A stretch of DNA of 64,000 bases from [Empedobacter] haloabium (lineage in GTDB: Bacteria > Pseudomonadota > Gammaproteobacteria > Burkholderiales > Burkholderiaceae_D). Both the position numbers and the translations under genes were made by a program. The DNA lies in assembly GCA_008011715.2 (NCBI GenBank), contig CP136508.1, forward strand, positions 5,332,001 to 5,396,000, in the 5' to 3' direction. Position 1 is the first letter of the stretch. Each line of letters starts with the position of its first letter. A model generated the notes under the pieces. The model had not been told where the DNA came from. It worked only from the letters and a program-made list of their open reading frames with translations, and searched no databases. Shown piece by piece: positions 1 to 9,359 of the stretch.

Positions 1-828
1 GTGCCGATGGCCGACACCACCAACCTGCTCGACATCGTCGGCACCGGTGGCGACGGCGCGCATACCTTCAATATCAGCAGCGCGGCGATGTTCGTCGCCG
101 CCGCCGCCGGTGCGCGCATCGCCAAGCATGGCGGGCGCAGCGTGTCCTCGTCATCCGGCAGCGCCGACCTGATCGAATCGCTGGGCGCCAACATCAACCT
201 GAAGCCGGAGCAGATCGCGCAATCGATCGCGCAGACGGGCATCGGCTTCATGTTCGCCCCGAACCACCACGCCGCCATGAAGCACGTGGCGCCGGTGCGG
301 CGCGAGCTGGGCGTGCGCTCGATCTTCAACATCCTGGGCCCGCTGACCAATCCGGCCGGCGCGCCGAACATCCTGATGGGCGTGTTCCACCCCGACCTCG
401 TCGGCATCCAGGTGCGGGTACTGCAACGCCTCGGTGCCCAGCATGCGCTGGTGGTCTACGGCCGCGACAATATGGACGAAGTGTCCCTCGGCGCCGGCAC
501 GATGGTGGGCGAACTGGTCAACGGCGAAATCCGCGAATACGAAATCCATCCGGAAGACTTCGGCCTGGCGATGATCGCCAGCCGCAACCTGAAGGTGGCC
601 GACGCCGCCGAATCGAAGCTGAAGGTGATGGAAGCGCTGTCCGGCGCACCCGGTCCCGCCAGCGACATCGTCGCCCTGAATGCGGGCACGGCGCTGTATG
701 CGGCAGGCGTCGCCTCCTCCATCGAGGATGGTCTGGCGAAGGCACGCGCGGCCGTCAGTTCCGGCGCGGCGGTGGCGAAGCTGCAGCAGTTCGTCGAAGT
801 CACGCAAACGCTCGGCGCGAGTAACTGA
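1..828 (+). CDS. trpD: Anthranilate phosphoribosyltransferase, 5' part missing
   Basis: Transfers phosphoribosyl from PRPP to anthranilate in tryptophan synthesis (cytoplasm). The 275 visible residues contain the PRPP-binding GTGGDG motif near residue 15, the KHGGRS segment, NILGPLTNP and the [11 protein letters not shown] stretch, all diagnostic of TrpD. The family is about 340 residues, so roughly the first 65 lie before the window; the GTG at base 1 is not claimed as the true start. The stop is followed after one base by the next start (830), and trpC lies one gene further on, so this is the tail of a trp operon. Confidence 0.96.
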   Translation: MPMADTTNLLDIVGTGGDGAHTFNISSAAMFVAAAAGARIAKHGGRSVSSSSGSADLIESLGANINLKPEQIAQSIAQTGIGFMFAPNHHAAMKHVAPVRRELGVRSIFNILGPLTNPAGAPNILMGVFHPDLVGIQVRVLQRLGAQHALVVYGRDNMDEVSLGAGTMVGELVNGEIREYEIHPEDFGLAMIASRNLKVADAAESKLKVMEALSGAPGPASDIVALNAGTALYAAGVASSIEDGLAKARAAVSSGAAVAKLQQFVEVTQTLGASN

Positions 829-829
829 G

Positions 830-1573
830 ATGTTCGGCATCCACGACCTGACGTTGTTCATCGTTTCGGGTCTGCTGCTGAACATCATGCCGGGGCCCGA
901 TTCCCTCCTCATCATGACGCGCAGCGCCACCCAGGGCTGGCGCGCCGGCTGCGTCACCGCGCTGGGCATCGGTGCCGGCACGATGGTGCACGTATTCGCG
1001 GCGGCCGTCGGTTTGTCGGCGCTGCTGGCCACATCCGCCACGGCGTTCAATGTGGTCAAGTGGGTTGGCGCGGCGTATATCGTGTGGTGCGGGATCGGTA
1101 TGCTGCGTGCCAAGCAAAACCCGGAAGCAAAAGCCGGGGTCAGAAAGGAGTGCTCGCATGCATGCGAGCACCGCTGCGCAAGCAAGGAGCGATGCTCCTT
1201 GAAACCCCTGCTCCGCCCCGACGGGTCTGACCCCGGCCTTACGCCGTTGGGTGGAAAGCCTGTATCGATGCTACGCATCTTCGCGCAGGGCTTCCTGACC
1301 AACGTCCTGAACCCGAAAGTGGCACTGTTCTTCCTGGCCTTCGTGCCGCAATTCATCAGCGCGGACGCGCCCAACAAGCCGCTCGCCTTCGTCATCCTGG
1401 GCTGCATCTTCAATTTCAACGGCATGTTGTGGTGTAACGGCCTGGCCGTCTTCACTGCTTTTGCCAGCGCGCGCCTGAAGGTCAAGCCGCGCGTGGCGCT
1501 GTGGCTGAACCGGGTAACCGGCGGCCTGTTCCTGATGCTGGGCGCGCGCCTGGCGCTGGCCGAACGCAACTAA
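830..1573 (+). CDS. LysE/RhtB-family exporter with an in-frame palindromic insert
   Basis: Predicted inner-membrane exporter of amino acids or related metabolites. The N-terminus (NIMPGPDSLLIMTRS), the GIGAGTMVHVFAAAVG helix and the motif LTNVLNPKVALFF are classic for LysE/RhtB. The start at 830 is one base after the trpD stop. The protein is 247 residues, whereas the family is about 205-215. The excess is in the central cytoplasmic loop (about residues 102-136), rich in Cys, Lys and Arg and unlike the rest. It is encoded by a 105-bp palindromic element (1133-1237) that keeps the frame. Family assignment is firm; the substrate is unknown, and its place between trpD and trpC only suggests an aromatic metabolite. 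Confidence 0.9.
   Translation: MFGIHDLTLFIVSGLLLNIMPGPDSLLIMTRSATQGWRAGCVTALGIGAGTMVHVFAAAVGLSALLATSATAFNVVKWVGAAYIVWCGIGMLRAKQNPEAKAGVRKECSHACEHRCASKERCSLKPLLRPDGSDPGLTPLGGKPVSMLRIFAQGFLTNVLNPKVALFFLAFVPQFISADAPNKPLAFVILGCIFNFNGMLWCNGLAVFTAFASARLKVKPRVALWLNRVTGGLFLMLGARLALAERN
1133..1237. repeat. Palindromic repeat element inside the LysE-type gene
   Basis: A 105-bp block is bounded by perfect 12-bp inverted ends (GCCGGGGTCAGA at 1133-1144, TCTGACCCCGGC at 1226-1237). Inside are a perfect 20-bp palindrome (1151-1170, halves TGCTCGCATG and CATGCGAGCA) and a hairpin AAGGAGC-GAT-GCTCCTT (1184-1200). The ends share the GGGGTCAG word of the intergenic palindromes at 2883, 37803 and 48412. Its length is exactly 35 codons and contains no stop in the gene's frame, which explains the extra loop of the transporter. 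Confidence 0.75.
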
Positions 1574-1585
1574 CCGATCGAATCC

Positions 1586-2386
1586 ATGTCCGATATCCTG
1601 AACAAAATCCTGGCCGTGAAGGCCGACGAAGTGGCGGCGGCGAAAAAGCACCGCAGCCTGGCCAGCCTGCGCGACGAAGTGGAGCGCGACACCGCCTTGC
1701 GCGCCGGCCTGCGCGGCTTCGAGGCCAGCCTGCGCCGCCGCATCGCCGCCGGCCAGGCCGGCGTGATTGCCGAAGTGAAGAAGGCGTCGCCGTCGAAGGG
1801 CGTGCTGCGCGCCGATTTCCAGCCGGCCGCCATCGCGGCCAGCTACGAGAACGGCGGCGCGGCCTGCCTGTCCGTGCTGACGGACGAGCAGTTCTTCCAG
1901 GGCAGCGCGCAGTACCTGGAGCAGGCGCGCGCCGCCTGCGCCATTCCCGTTCTGCGCAAGGACTTCATGGTCGACATGTACCAGATCTACGAAGCCCGCG
2001 CGATGGGCGCCGACTGCATCCTGTTGATCGTGGCGGCACTGGACCACGGCCTGATGGCCGAGATGGAAGCCTGCGCGCACGAGCTGGGCATGGACGTGCT
2101 GATCGAATCGCACGACGGCGACGAACTGACGGCCGCGCTGAAGCTGAAGAGTAACCTGATCGGCATCAACAACCGCAACCTGCGCACGTTCGAGGTCAGC
2201 CTGGACAACACGCTGAACCTGCTCGACCGCATTCCGCAGGAGCGCATGGTCATCACCGAGTCCGGCATCCTGAACGGCGCCGACGTGGCGCGCATGCGCG
2301 CGGCCGATGTGCATGCCTTCCTGGTCGGCGAAGCGTTCATGCGCGCCGCCGATCCAGGCGCCGAACTGCGCCGGCTGTTCGCCTGA
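1586..2386 (+). CDS. trpC: Indole-3-glycerol phosphate synthase
   Basis: Converts carboxyphenylamino-deoxyribulose phosphate to indole-3-glycerol phosphate in tryptophan synthesis; a cytoplasmic TIM barrel. The 266-residue length is normal. Visible signatures include [10 protein letters not shown] with the catalytic lysine, [21 protein letters not shown] and ITESGI. It lies 12 bases after the exporter gene and probably shares the trp transcript with trpD. Confidence 0.97.
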   Translation: MSDILNKILAVKADEVAAAKKHRSLASLRDEVERDTALRAGLRGFEASLRRRIAAGQAGVIAEVKKASPSKGVLRADFQPAAIAASYENGGAACLSVLTDEQFFQGSAQYLEQARAACAIPVLRKDFMVDMYQIYEARAMGADCILLIVAALDHGLMAEMEACAHELGMDVLIESHDGDELTAALKLKSNLIGINNRNLRTFEVSLDNTLNLLDRIPQERMVITESGILNGADVARMRAADVHAFLVGEAFMRAADPGAELRRLFA

Positions 2387-2388
2387 CC

Positions 2389-2877
2389 ATGGCGCTGCCA
2401 CTCGACCCCGCCGCGCCGCGCGACTTCGACTTCATCATCGGCGACTGGCAGGTGCGGCACCGCCGCCTGCACTCGCGGCTGACCGGCTGCACCGACTGGG
2501 AAACGTTCGACGGCTGGTCGTCCACCGTGAAGACCTTGGGTGGTTTCGGCAACCTGGAAGACAACCTGCTGGCATTCCCCGACGGCGCTTTCCGCGCCAT
2601 CGCCGTGCGCTCCTACTGCCGCGAGGCCGGGACGTGGTCGATCTGGTGGCTGGACGGGCGCAACCCGACGGCGCTGGACGTGCCGGTGACGGGACGGTTT
2701 GCCGACAACGTGGGCCTGTTCTATGCCGAGGATGTATTGAACGGCCAGCCGATCCGCGTGCGCTTCACCTGGCTCGCGCAGCCCGGTGCCAACCCGCGCT
2801 GGGAGCAGGCGTTCTCGAACGATGGCGGGGAGAGCTGGGAGACCAACTGGACGATGGAGTTCGTGCCGGCTGCGTGA
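2389..2877 (+). CDS. DUF1579-like hypothetical protein
   Basis: A 162-residue cytoplasmic protein without signal peptide or membrane segment. The opening DFDFIIGDWQVRHRRL and the closing segment ESWETNWTMEF (both Trp-rich) are the pattern of DUF1579/heme-binding-like small barrels that I recognise, but the biochemical role is not known. It starts two bases after the trpC stop, so it is probably translated from the trp message. It converges on the diguanylate cyclase at 2985, with a palindromic element in between. Confidence 0.75.
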   Translation: MALPLDPAAPRDFDFIIGDWQVRHRRLHSRLTGCTDWETFDGWSSTVKTLGGFGNLEDNLLAFPDGAFRAIAVRSYCREAGTWSIWWLDGRNPTALDVPVTGRFADNVGLFYAEDVLNGQPIRVRFTWLAQPGANPRWEQAFSNDGGESWETNWTMEFVPAA

Positions 2878-2882
2878 ACCCC

Positions 2883-2978
2883 GGGGTCTGTCCCCGCAGG
2901 GGACTGACCCTGAAGTTTGTCACCAACGTCAGCGAAGCGCGAGCAAACTTCGGGGTCAGTCCCGCAGGGACAGACCCC
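2883..2978. repeat. Modular palindromic element (intergenic, convergent genes)
   Basis: Nested inverted repeat. The left arm is GGGGTCTGTCCCC, gca, GGGGACTGACCC, then GAAGTTTG (2912-2919). The right arm repeats the same words inverted: CAAACTTC (2944-2951), GGGGTCAGTCCC, gca, GGGACAGACCCC. A 24-base loop lies between. It sits exactly between the convergent genes ending at 2877 and 2985 and can fold on both strands, so it may end transcription both ways. Close relatives are at 37803-37899 and 48412-48508. Confidence 0.85.
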
Positions 2979-2984
2979 GGCTCA

Positions 2985-4157
2985 TCAGGCGCTGGCGCGG
3001 CGCTCCTCCTGCTCCGCCAGCTCGATCCGATCCCGCCCGTTCGCCTTGGCGCGGTACAGCGCCTGGTCGGCCGCTTCCAACAAATCGTCCAGCCGCTGCC
3101 GCGGATCGGTCTGCGCGGCGATGCCGATGCTGGCCGTGCAGATGGGGATGCCCGTTTCGCAGGCCGTGCGCAGTGCCACCTGGATGCGCTGCGCGACCGC
3201 CGCCGCCAGCTCGATGTCCGTATCCGGCAACAGCACGATGAATTCCTCGCCGCCGAAACGCGCCAGGTAGTCCGACTCGCGCAGCGCGGCGCCCACCAGG
3301 CTGGCCGTGCGCACCAGCACCTTGTCGCCGACGCCATGGCCATGGGCGTCGTTGACCGCCTTGAAGTGATCCAGGTCGATCGCCAGCAGCGCCAGCGTGC
3401 GCGGGCGGCGCCGCAGCCGCGCCAGCTCGCGCGTATACGCGGCGTCGAAGCCGCGCCGGTTCAGCGCGCCCGTCAACGGATCGCTGGCGGAGCGGCGTTC
3501 CAGCGTGAACTGCAGCCGCTTGGTCGCCACCATGATGAAGCCGACCGACAGCAGGATCGGGACCATGGCCGTGATCACCAGATAAGCTCCCTGCAGCGCG
3601 CCCGGCTGGGTCAGGTCGACGGTCGGTGCCGGCACCACCAGCGCCAGCGCGCCCCGTACGGCGACCAGCAAGGCGTTTACGCCCACCAGCATGGCCAGGA
3701 AATACGTGGCGAAATGGCGCCGGCCATGGCGCAGCACGAGCCACAGCTGCGTGCCGTTGATGACCGTGAGCGGCAGCGCCATCCACGTGACGCGGGCCGT
3801 GTAGCTGGGCACCACGAACAGCCAGTACACCATGCCCACCAGCGCAAAGCCCAGTGCGCCGCCCAGCATGCGCCAGCCCTGCGCACGGCCGTAGAACGCC
3901 TGCAGGCCGAGGGCGCACAGGCCGTTCCCCAGCACGAACAGCAGGTTCGCCACCGGCAGCACGAAGCCGTCCGGCAGCGTGCCCTTGAAGCTGTAGCAGG
4001 CCGTGGCCAGCACCTGCACGGCCAGCGCGGCGCCCCAGTGGCCCAGGCCTTGGATGTCGGCCGGGAAGCTGCGCCGCACCAGGAACAGCACGGCGCTCAT
4101 GACACCGCACATCATCGACGCCATCAGCACCAGGCTATAAGGGTCCAGCAGCTTCAT
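2985..4157 (-). CDS. Membrane-bound diguanylate cyclase (GGDEF)
   Basis: Predicted to make cyclic di-GMP from two GTP. Residues 1-200 form about six membrane helices with no known sensor family that I can name; the C-terminal half is a GGDEF domain beginning at SDPLTGALNRRGFD, with active-site GGEEF preceded by the RESD inhibitory site at the correct five-residue distance. The ATG at 4157 lies seven bases downstream of the M61 peptidase stop, so it may be the last gene of that operon. Its layout matches the cyclase at 40524. Confidence 0.9.
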   Translation of the reverse strand: MKLLDPYSLVLMASMMCGVMSAVLFLVRRSFPADIQGLGHWGAALAVQVLATACYSFKGTLPDGFVLPVANLLFVLGNGLCALGLQAFYGRAQGWRMLGGALGFALVGMVYWLFVVPSYTARVTWMALPLTVINGTQLWLVLRHGRRHFATYFLAMLVGVNALLVAVRGALALVVPAPTVDLTQPGALQGAYLVITAMVPILLSVGFIMVATKRLQFTLERRSASDPLTGALNRRGFDAAYTRELARLRRRPRTLALLAIDLDHFKAVNDAHGHGVGDKVLVRTASLVGAALRESDYLARFGGEEFIVLLPDTDIELAAAVAQRIQVALRTACETGIPICTASIGIAAQTDPRQRLDDLLEAADQALYRAKANGRDRIELAEQEERRASA

Positions 4158-4164
4158 CCAGCGC

Positions 4165-6012
4165 TCAGCCTCCGCGAGCGCGCGGCAGCGCCGCGCGCGT
4201 CATCGTCGGCCGCGGCACCTCCAGCTTGCGCGCCGCGTCGATCGCCAGCGTGATGCCGGGCACGCGGTCGCCCTGCAACTGCACGGCGAACGTCATCAAC
4301 TCGTCGCGCCGGAACGCGTGCACCTGCACGGTGTCGCCGACCCGGTAGCGGCCCAGCAGGCCCTCCAGGTTGGACGGATTGCCCGTCACGCGCAGGCCGT
4401 CGATCGCCACCAGCAGGTCGCCCGCGGACAGGCCGGCGAGATGCGCCGCGCCGCCTTCGTGCACGGCGGACAGCTTGCAGTCGGCGCCGTCGCGGCCGAT
4501 GTTGGCGTCCAGGCTCGGCTTGTCGCCCTTGCGCTCGTCCGTGTACTTGACGCCGAACGGCGCCAGCAGCTTGGCCAGCGGCACGTCTTCCGTGCCGCGG
4601 ATGTATTTTTCAAAGAAGGGCTTGAGCTTCATGCCGCTGATCTCGTCGAACAGCGTTTCCACCTCGGCGGGCGTGACGCCGCGCCGGCCGTCCGGATAGA
4701 AGTCGCGCCCAAAGCGCTGCCACAGCGCCAGCATGATGTCGTCCAGCGAACGCTGGCCCGCGGTCTTGGTGCGGATCGTCAGGTCCAGCGCCAGGCCGAC
4801 CAGCGAACCCTTGGCGTAATAGCTGACGATGGCGTTCGGCGCGTTCTCGTCCTGACGGTAGTACTTGCCCCAGGCGTCGAAGCTGGAATCGGCCACACTC
4901 TGCCTGGTGCGGCCGGCGCCGCGCAGCACGCTGCCGATGGTCTTGCCCAGCGCTTTGTAATACTGCTGTTCCGTGATCATGCCGCTGCGCACCAGGAACA
5001 GGTCGTCGTAGTAGCTGGTGAAGCCTTCGAACAGCCACAGCAGCGGCGTGTAGTTCTCCACCTGCAGGTCGTACGGCGCGAACACGGCCGGCTTGATGCG
5101 CTTGACGTTCCAGGTGTGGAAGTACTCGTGGCTGCACAGCCCCAGGAACTTGACGTAGCCCTCGTTGCGTTCCTTGCCGCGCTGCGCCGTCGTCGGCAGG
5201 TCGGCGCGGGCGCAGATCAGCGCCGTCGAGGCGCGGTGTTCCAGGCCGCCGTAGCCGTCGCCCACGGCGAGGGTCATGAACACGTAGCGCTCCATTGGCG
5301 CGCGCTTGGTCTTCGGCTCGAAGAAGGCAATTTGCGTTTCGCAGATCGCCTTCAGGTCGGCGCACAGGCGTTCCATGTCCAGGTTCGGCACGCGGCCCGT
5401 GATCACGACATCGTGCGCCACCCCATGCGCGGTAAAGGTGGCCAGCGCGAAGTCGCCCATCTCGACCGGGCTGTCGATCAGCTCATCGTAGTCGGCCGCG
5501 ACGTAGGTGCCGAAGCCGTAGCGGCGCGCCTTCAGTTCGGGCAGCGCCGTGGCCACGCGCCAGGTGCGCGCCGCCTCGTGTTCCGGCTGGCGGATGTCGA
5601 CCACGTGCGGCACATCTTCCTGTCCGACCACGCGCAGGAACACGCTGGTGCCGTTGAAGAAGCCGTGGGTCTGGTCCAGGTGCGCGGCACGCACCGACAG
5701 GTCCCAGGCATACACGTCGTACACGACCACCAGCGGTCCGGCCACGGGCGGCGCCTGCCACGAGTGCTTGTCCAGCTTCATCAACGGCACCGCGCGGCCT
5801 TCGGCCTCGGCGCGGATCTGGACGATATTGCGCGAGAACTCGCGGATCATGTAGCTGCCCGGGATCCAGGCCGGCAGCGCCAGCACCTGGCCTTCGGCGG
5901 CAGGATGCTGCACGGTCAGCGTGACCTGGAACAGGTGGGCCGCCAGATCCTTGGCGGCGATGGCGTAGGCGATGGCCGGGGCCTGGCCGGTGGTTTTTTT
6001 CTTTTTCATCAT
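4165..6012 (-). CDS. M61 glycyl-aminopeptidase-like metalloprotease with PDZ domain
   Basis: 615-residue zinc peptidase. The catalytic HExxH is seen as CSHEYFHTWNVKRIKP, the typical M61 form, and FEGFTSYYDDL follows. A C-terminal PDZ domain contains HLAGLSAGDLLVAIDG. The N-terminal half is the M61 beta domain (PAWIPGSYMIREFSRNI). No signal peptide is visible; the first residues MMKKKKTTG are basic. The ATG at 6012 overlaps the stop of the upstream mocA-like gene (ATGA), which decides the start against the longer frame. Substrates are unknown. This peptidase is often found near ubiH and dsbC in Burkholderiales (family knowledge). Confidence 0.92.
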   Translation of the reverse strand: MMKKKKTTGQAPAIAYAIAAKDLAAHLFQVTLTVQHPAAEGQVLALPAWIPGSYMIREFSRNIVQIRAEAEGRAVPLMKLDKHSWQAPPVAGPLVVVYDVYAWDLSVRAAHLDQTHGFFNGTSVFLRVVGQEDVPHVVDIRQPEHEAARTWRVATALPELKARRYGFGTYVAADYDELIDSPVEMGDFALATFTAHGVAHDVVITGRVPNLDMERLCADLKAICETQIAFFEPKTKRAPMERYVFMTLAVGDGYGGLEHRASTALICARADLPTTAQRGKERNEGYVKFLGLCSHEYFHTWNVKRIKPAVFAPYDLQVENYTPLLWLFEGFTSYYDDLFLVRSGMITEQQYYKALGKTIGSVLRGAGRTRQSVADSSFDAWGKYYRQDENAPNAIVSYYAKGSLVGLALDLTIRTKTAGQRSLDDIMLALWQRFGRDFYPDGRRGVTPAEVETLFDEISGMKLKPFFEKYIRGTEDVPLAKLLAPFGVKYTDERKGDKPSLDANIGRDGADCKLSAVHEGGAAHLAGLSAGDLLVAIDGLRVTGNPSNLEGLLGRYRVGDTVQVHAFRRDELMTFAVQLQGDRVPGITLAIDAARKLEVPRPTMTRAALPRARGG

Positions 6013-6578
6013 AGATCGGTTGGCGTGTCGATATCGAGCAGGATGCCCGGATCGTCCACGCACACTTCGTTGACTGGGTTGTTGCTGACTATACCGCGCG
6101 CGCCGCGGTCTCCGGACAGCGCGAGCAGTTCGGGCATGTGTCGGCGGCCGAACGCCACCGGGTTGCCCCGTTTATCCTGGTGGACGGGCACCGCGATCGG
6201 CGCGCCCTCCAGCACGGCCTGGCGCAGCGCGGCGATCGTGGCCGGCCGCACGTGCGGCATGTCGGCCAGCGCCACCACCCAGCCGGCAGCCTGCTCCGCC
6301 TGCCGCAAGCCATGCACCAGCGACGCGGCCATGCCGCTATCCGCATCAAAGCAGCGTGTCACCTCGCAGCCTGCTGCGGCCAGCAGTGCCGCCGTGGCAT
6401 CGTCGTCGGCCCGCACCACCGCGATCACGCGCGGCAGCGCGGCCAGCAGGTGCCGCGCGCTGGCCGCCGCCACGACGTCGCCGCCGGGCAGCGGCTGCAG
6501 CAGCTTGTTGCGCTGGCCCTGCGGATCGAAGCGGCGACCGCGGCCGGCCGCCAGCAGGATGCCGACAATGCCGGCCAT
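6009..6578 (-). CDS. mocA: Molybdenum cofactor cytidylyltransferase-like NTP transferase
   Basis: 189-residue MobA/MocA-type nucleotidyltransferase with the nucleotide-binding loop GILLAAGRGRRFD at residues 7-19, the SGMAASLVHGL segment and VALADMPHVRP. MocA adds CMP to molybdopterin to give the cytosine dinucleotide used by xanthine-dehydrogenase-type enzymes. This fits the position: the ATG at 6578 overlaps the stop of the molybdenum hydroxylase large subunit, and its own stop overlaps the M61 start. The choice of MocA rather than MobA is inferred mainly from this context. Confidence 0.85.
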   Translation of the reverse strand: MAGIVGILLAAGRGRRFDPQGQRNKLLQPLPGGDVVAAASARHLLAALPRVIAVVRADDDATAALLAAAGCEVTRCFDADSGMAASLVHGLRQAEQAAGWVVALADMPHVRPATIAALRQAVLEGAPIAVPVHQDKRGNPVAFGRRHMPELLALSGDRGARGIVSNNPVNEVCVDDPGILLDIDTPTDL

Positions 6579-8791
6579 CACACCTTGACGGCCGTGGCCA
6601 GGTCGAACGGCAGCTTGCGCAGCCGCTTGCCCGTCAGCCGGTACACGGCATTGGCGAACGCCGGCGCCAGCGGCGGGAAGCCCGGTTCGCCCATGCCGGT
6701 CGGCGGCTGGGTGGACGGCACGATGTGCACCTCCACCTTCGGCATGTCCGGCATGCGCGCCATCGTGTAGTCGGACAGTTGGCTTTGCTCCACCATGCCG
6801 TCCTTCAGCGTGATGGCGGCGCCCGGCAGCGTAGTGCCGACGGCCATCAGCACGGCGCCCTGCACCTGCGCCTCGATCGTCAGCGGGTTGACGGCCTGGT
6901 TGCAGTGCACGCCGGCGGTGACCGTGTGCAGCTTCGGCACGCCCTTCTCGACGGATGCCGTGACCACGTAGGCGACCACCGTGCCGAACGACTCGTGCAG
7001 CGCCACGCCGTAGGCCTGCCCTTTCGGCAGCTTCTTCGTGCCGTAGCCGGACTTGCCGACCGCCAGGTCCAGCGCCAGGTGGTGGCGCTGGTGGTCCGCC
7101 GGGATCAGCTTCTTGCGGTACGCCACCGGGTCCATGCCGGCCGCGTGCGCCGCCTCGTCGATCAGCGTCTCCATCACGAAGGCGGTATGGGTCGAGCCGA
7201 CCGAGCGCCACCACAGCACCGGCACGTTGGCCTGGGCGTTGTGCACCGTCAGGTTCAGCGGCACCTTGTACGGCTCGCCCATGCCTTCGACCATCGTATT
7301 GTCCACGCCGTTCTTGACCATCATCGGTTCGAACGCCGAACCGGTGATGATCGACTGGCCGACGATGGTGTGGTCCCAGCCGACGATATTGCCCTTGCCG
7401 TCCAGCCCCAGCGCGGCGCGGTGCACGTGCGCCGGGCGGTAGTAGCCGCCCTTGATGTCGTCCTCGCGGCTCCAGATCACTTTCACGGGACCCTTACCGT
7501 AAGCCTTGGCGACATTCACCGCCTCGACGATGTAGTCCGACGACGGGGTGGCGCGCCGGCCGAAGCCGCCGCCCGCCATCATCGTGTGCAGGGTCACCTG
7601 CTCCGGCTTCAGGCCGGCCGTCTTGGCGGCGGCCGCCTGGTCCATGGTCTGGAACTGGCTGCCGGCCCAGATCGTGCAGGCGTCGCCCTTCAGGTCCACC
7701 ACGCAGTTCAAAGGCTCCATCGGCGCGTGCGCCAGGTACGGGAACTCGTAGACGGCGTCGATCTTCTTCGGTGCGGCGGCCAGCTTCGACGTGTCGGCCT
7801 GCTTCGCCACCGTGCCCGGCTTGGCGGCCAGCGCGCGGAAGGCGGCGAACTGCTTGTTCGTATCCACCTTTTCGACACCGCTCGTGTCCCAGTCGATCTT
7901 CAGCGCGTCGCGGCCCTGCTTGGCCTGCCAGTAGCCGTCCGCGATCACGGCCACGCCCTCCGCGCCCCGGTCCAGCGGCACCCGCTCGACGGCCACCACA
8001 CCGCGCAGCGCCTTCGCCGCGGCCGCATCGACCGATTTCACCTTGGCGCCGAACACGGGCGGCCGCGCCACCAGCGCGACCTTGGTGCCTTCGGGTTTGA
8101 AATCCATGCCGAACTGCTGGCTGCCGTTCGACTTGGCGCGTGCGTCCAGGCGCGGCATCGGCTTGCCGATGAAGCGGAAGTCCTCGACGTTTTTCAGCAC
8201 GACATTGGCGGGCACCGGCTGCTTCGAAGCCGCTTCGGCCATCTCGCCATAGGTGGCCTTGCGTCCGCCGGGTCCCGTCAGCACGCCGTTCGCGGCCTTG
8301 ACCTGGTTCGGCGTGGTGCCCCACTGCTGCACGGCCGCGGCCACCAGCATGGCACGTGCCTTGGCGCCGACCTCGCGGTACTGCACCCACGAGTGCGCGA
8401 CGCTGCCGCTGCCGCCGGTGATCTGGATGCCGAACGCCGGGTCCTTGTAGGCCTCGCCAGCCGGCGCCAGCGCGCCGCGGATCTGCGACCAGTCGGCGTC
8501 GAGCTCCTCGGCGATCAGCATCGGCAGCGCCGTGTGCACGCCCTGGCCGAATTCGAGCCGGTTGACCGTGACGGTGATGGTGTTGTCCGGCGCGATCCGC
8601 AGGAACGCATTGGGCTGCTGCGCCGCTTGCGGGATGCCGGCGGCGCGTGCCATGCGGCCGCCGCCCGTGAACGTAAAGCCCAGCACCAGGCCGGCGCCCG
8701 CCGCCTTCATGAAGCTGCGGCGCGAAACACCGGTCGCCGCACCGCTGGCGAGCGTCGCCAAACCGTCCTCCTTGAACCATTCCTTGCGCAT
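6578..8791 (-). CDS. Molybdenum hydroxylase large subunit (IorB/xanthine dehydrogenase family)
   Basis: 737-residue molybdopterin-binding subunit of the isoquinoline 1-oxidoreductase beta/aldehyde oxidase group. A Tat signal is visible (SRRSFMKAAGAG, about residues 23-34), so the folded enzyme is probably exported. AGGGFGRRA is the conserved cofactor-binding loop. The ATG at 8791 has AGGAG upstream and is preferred to the longer frame. Together with the 2Fe-2S subunit and the cytidylyltransferase it makes a complete cassette. No separate FAD subunit is present, as is usual for IorAB-type enzymes, where electrons go to a cytochrome. The substrate, probably an aldehyde or N-heterocycle, cannot be read from the sequence. 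Confidence 0.92.
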   Translation of the reverse strand: MRKEWFKEDGLATLASGAATGVSRRSFMKAAGAGLVLGFTFTGGGRMARAAGIPQAAQQPNAFLRIAPDNTITVTVNRLEFGQGVHTALPMLIAEELDADWSQIRGALAPAGEAYKDPAFGIQITGGSGSVAHSWVQYREVGAKARAMLVAAAVQQWGTTPNQVKAANGVLTGPGGRKATYGEMAEAASKQPVPANVVLKNVEDFRFIGKPMPRLDARAKSNGSQQFGMDFKPEGTKVALVARPPVFGAKVKSVDAAAAKALRGVVAVERVPLDRGAEGVAVIADGYWQAKQGRDALKIDWDTSGVEKVDTNKQFAAFRALAAKPGTVAKQADTSKLAAAPKKIDAVYEFPYLAHAPMEPLNCVVDLKGDACTIWAGSQFQTMDQAAAAKTAGLKPEQVTLHTMMAGGGFGRRATPSSDYIVEAVNVAKAYGKGPVKVIWSREDDIKGGYYRPAHVHRAALGLDGKGNIVGWDHTIVGQSIITGSAFEPMMVKNGVDNTMVEGMGEPYKVPLNLTVHNAQANVPVLWWRSVGSTHTAFVMETLIDEAAHAAGMDPVAYRKKLIPADHQRHHLALDLAVGKSGYGTKKLPKGQAYGVALHESFGTVVAYVVTASVEKGVPKLHTVTAGVHCNQAVNPLTIEAQVQGAVLMAVGTTLPGAAITLKDGMVEQSQLSDYTMARMPDMPKVEVHIVPSTQPPTGMGEPGFPPLAPAFANAVYRLTGKRLRKLPFDLATAVKV

Positions 8792-8801
8792 GCGAGTCTC
8801 C

Positions 8802-9260
8802 TCAGGCCAGGGTCTTGGCGGCATCCTTGATCGCCGCGCGGATGCGTTGGTAGGTGCCGCAGCGGCAGATATTGCCGGCCATGGCGTTGTCGATGTCGGC
8901 GTCGGTGGGCGCCTTGTTGGTGCGCAGCAGCGCGGTGGCGCTCATCACCTGGCCGCTCTGGCAGTAGCCGCATTGGGGCACGTCGTGCCGCACCCAGGCG
9001 TCCTGCACGGCCTTGCCGACCTTGTCGCTTTCCATCGCCTCGATCGTCGTGATCTTCTGGCCCACGGCGGCGGAGATCGGCGTGATGCAGGAGCGGATCG
9101 GCTGGCCGCCCAGGTGCACGGTGCAGGCACCGCACAGCGCGGCGCCGCAACCGAACTTGGTGCCGGTCATGTTCAGGTTGTCGCGCAGGGCCCACAGGAT
9201 AGGGGTTGCCGGATCGGCCTCGACTTGCATGTCGCGGCCGTTGATGTTCAAGGTCACCAT
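8802..9260 (-). CDS. 2Fe-2S subunit of molybdenum hydroxylase (IorA type)
   Basis: 152-residue iron-sulfur subunit carrying two 2Fe-2S clusters. The plant-ferredoxin part has CGAALCGAC plus a later Cys (RSCITP); the helical domain has CGYCQSGQ and CRCGTY. The start at 9260 (MVTLNINGR) has CAGGAG upstream and gives the usual family length. It is the first gene of the cassette, ten bases upstream of the large subunit. It transfers electrons from the molybdenum site, probably to a cytochrome. No signal peptide is visible; IorA-type subunits are thought to travel with the Tat-tagged partner. Confidence 0.93.
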   Translation of the reverse strand: MVTLNINGRDMQVEADPATPILWALRDNLNMTGTKFGCGAALCGACTVHLGGQPIRSCITPISAAVGQKITTIEAMESDKVGKAVQDAWVRHDVPQCGYCQSGQVMSATALLRTNKAPTDADIDNAMAGNICRCGTYQRIRAAIKDAAKTLA

Positions 9261-9359
9261 TGAAATACTCCTGTTATGGATGAGCAAACGGCGCGCTCGA
9301 TGGCGCGCCGGTTCCTGCGGGTCTGGCTGCCCGCTCTGTTCCGATGTGGCGGATGCTGC

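Noticed and set aside
2307..8830. Long plus-strand frames opposite the cyclase, M61 and molybdenum hydroxylase genes (2307-4253, 4318-6588, 6356-8830)
   Set aside because: Low-complexity His/Arg/Gln-rich translations, no ribosome sites, and well-supported genes on the other strand.
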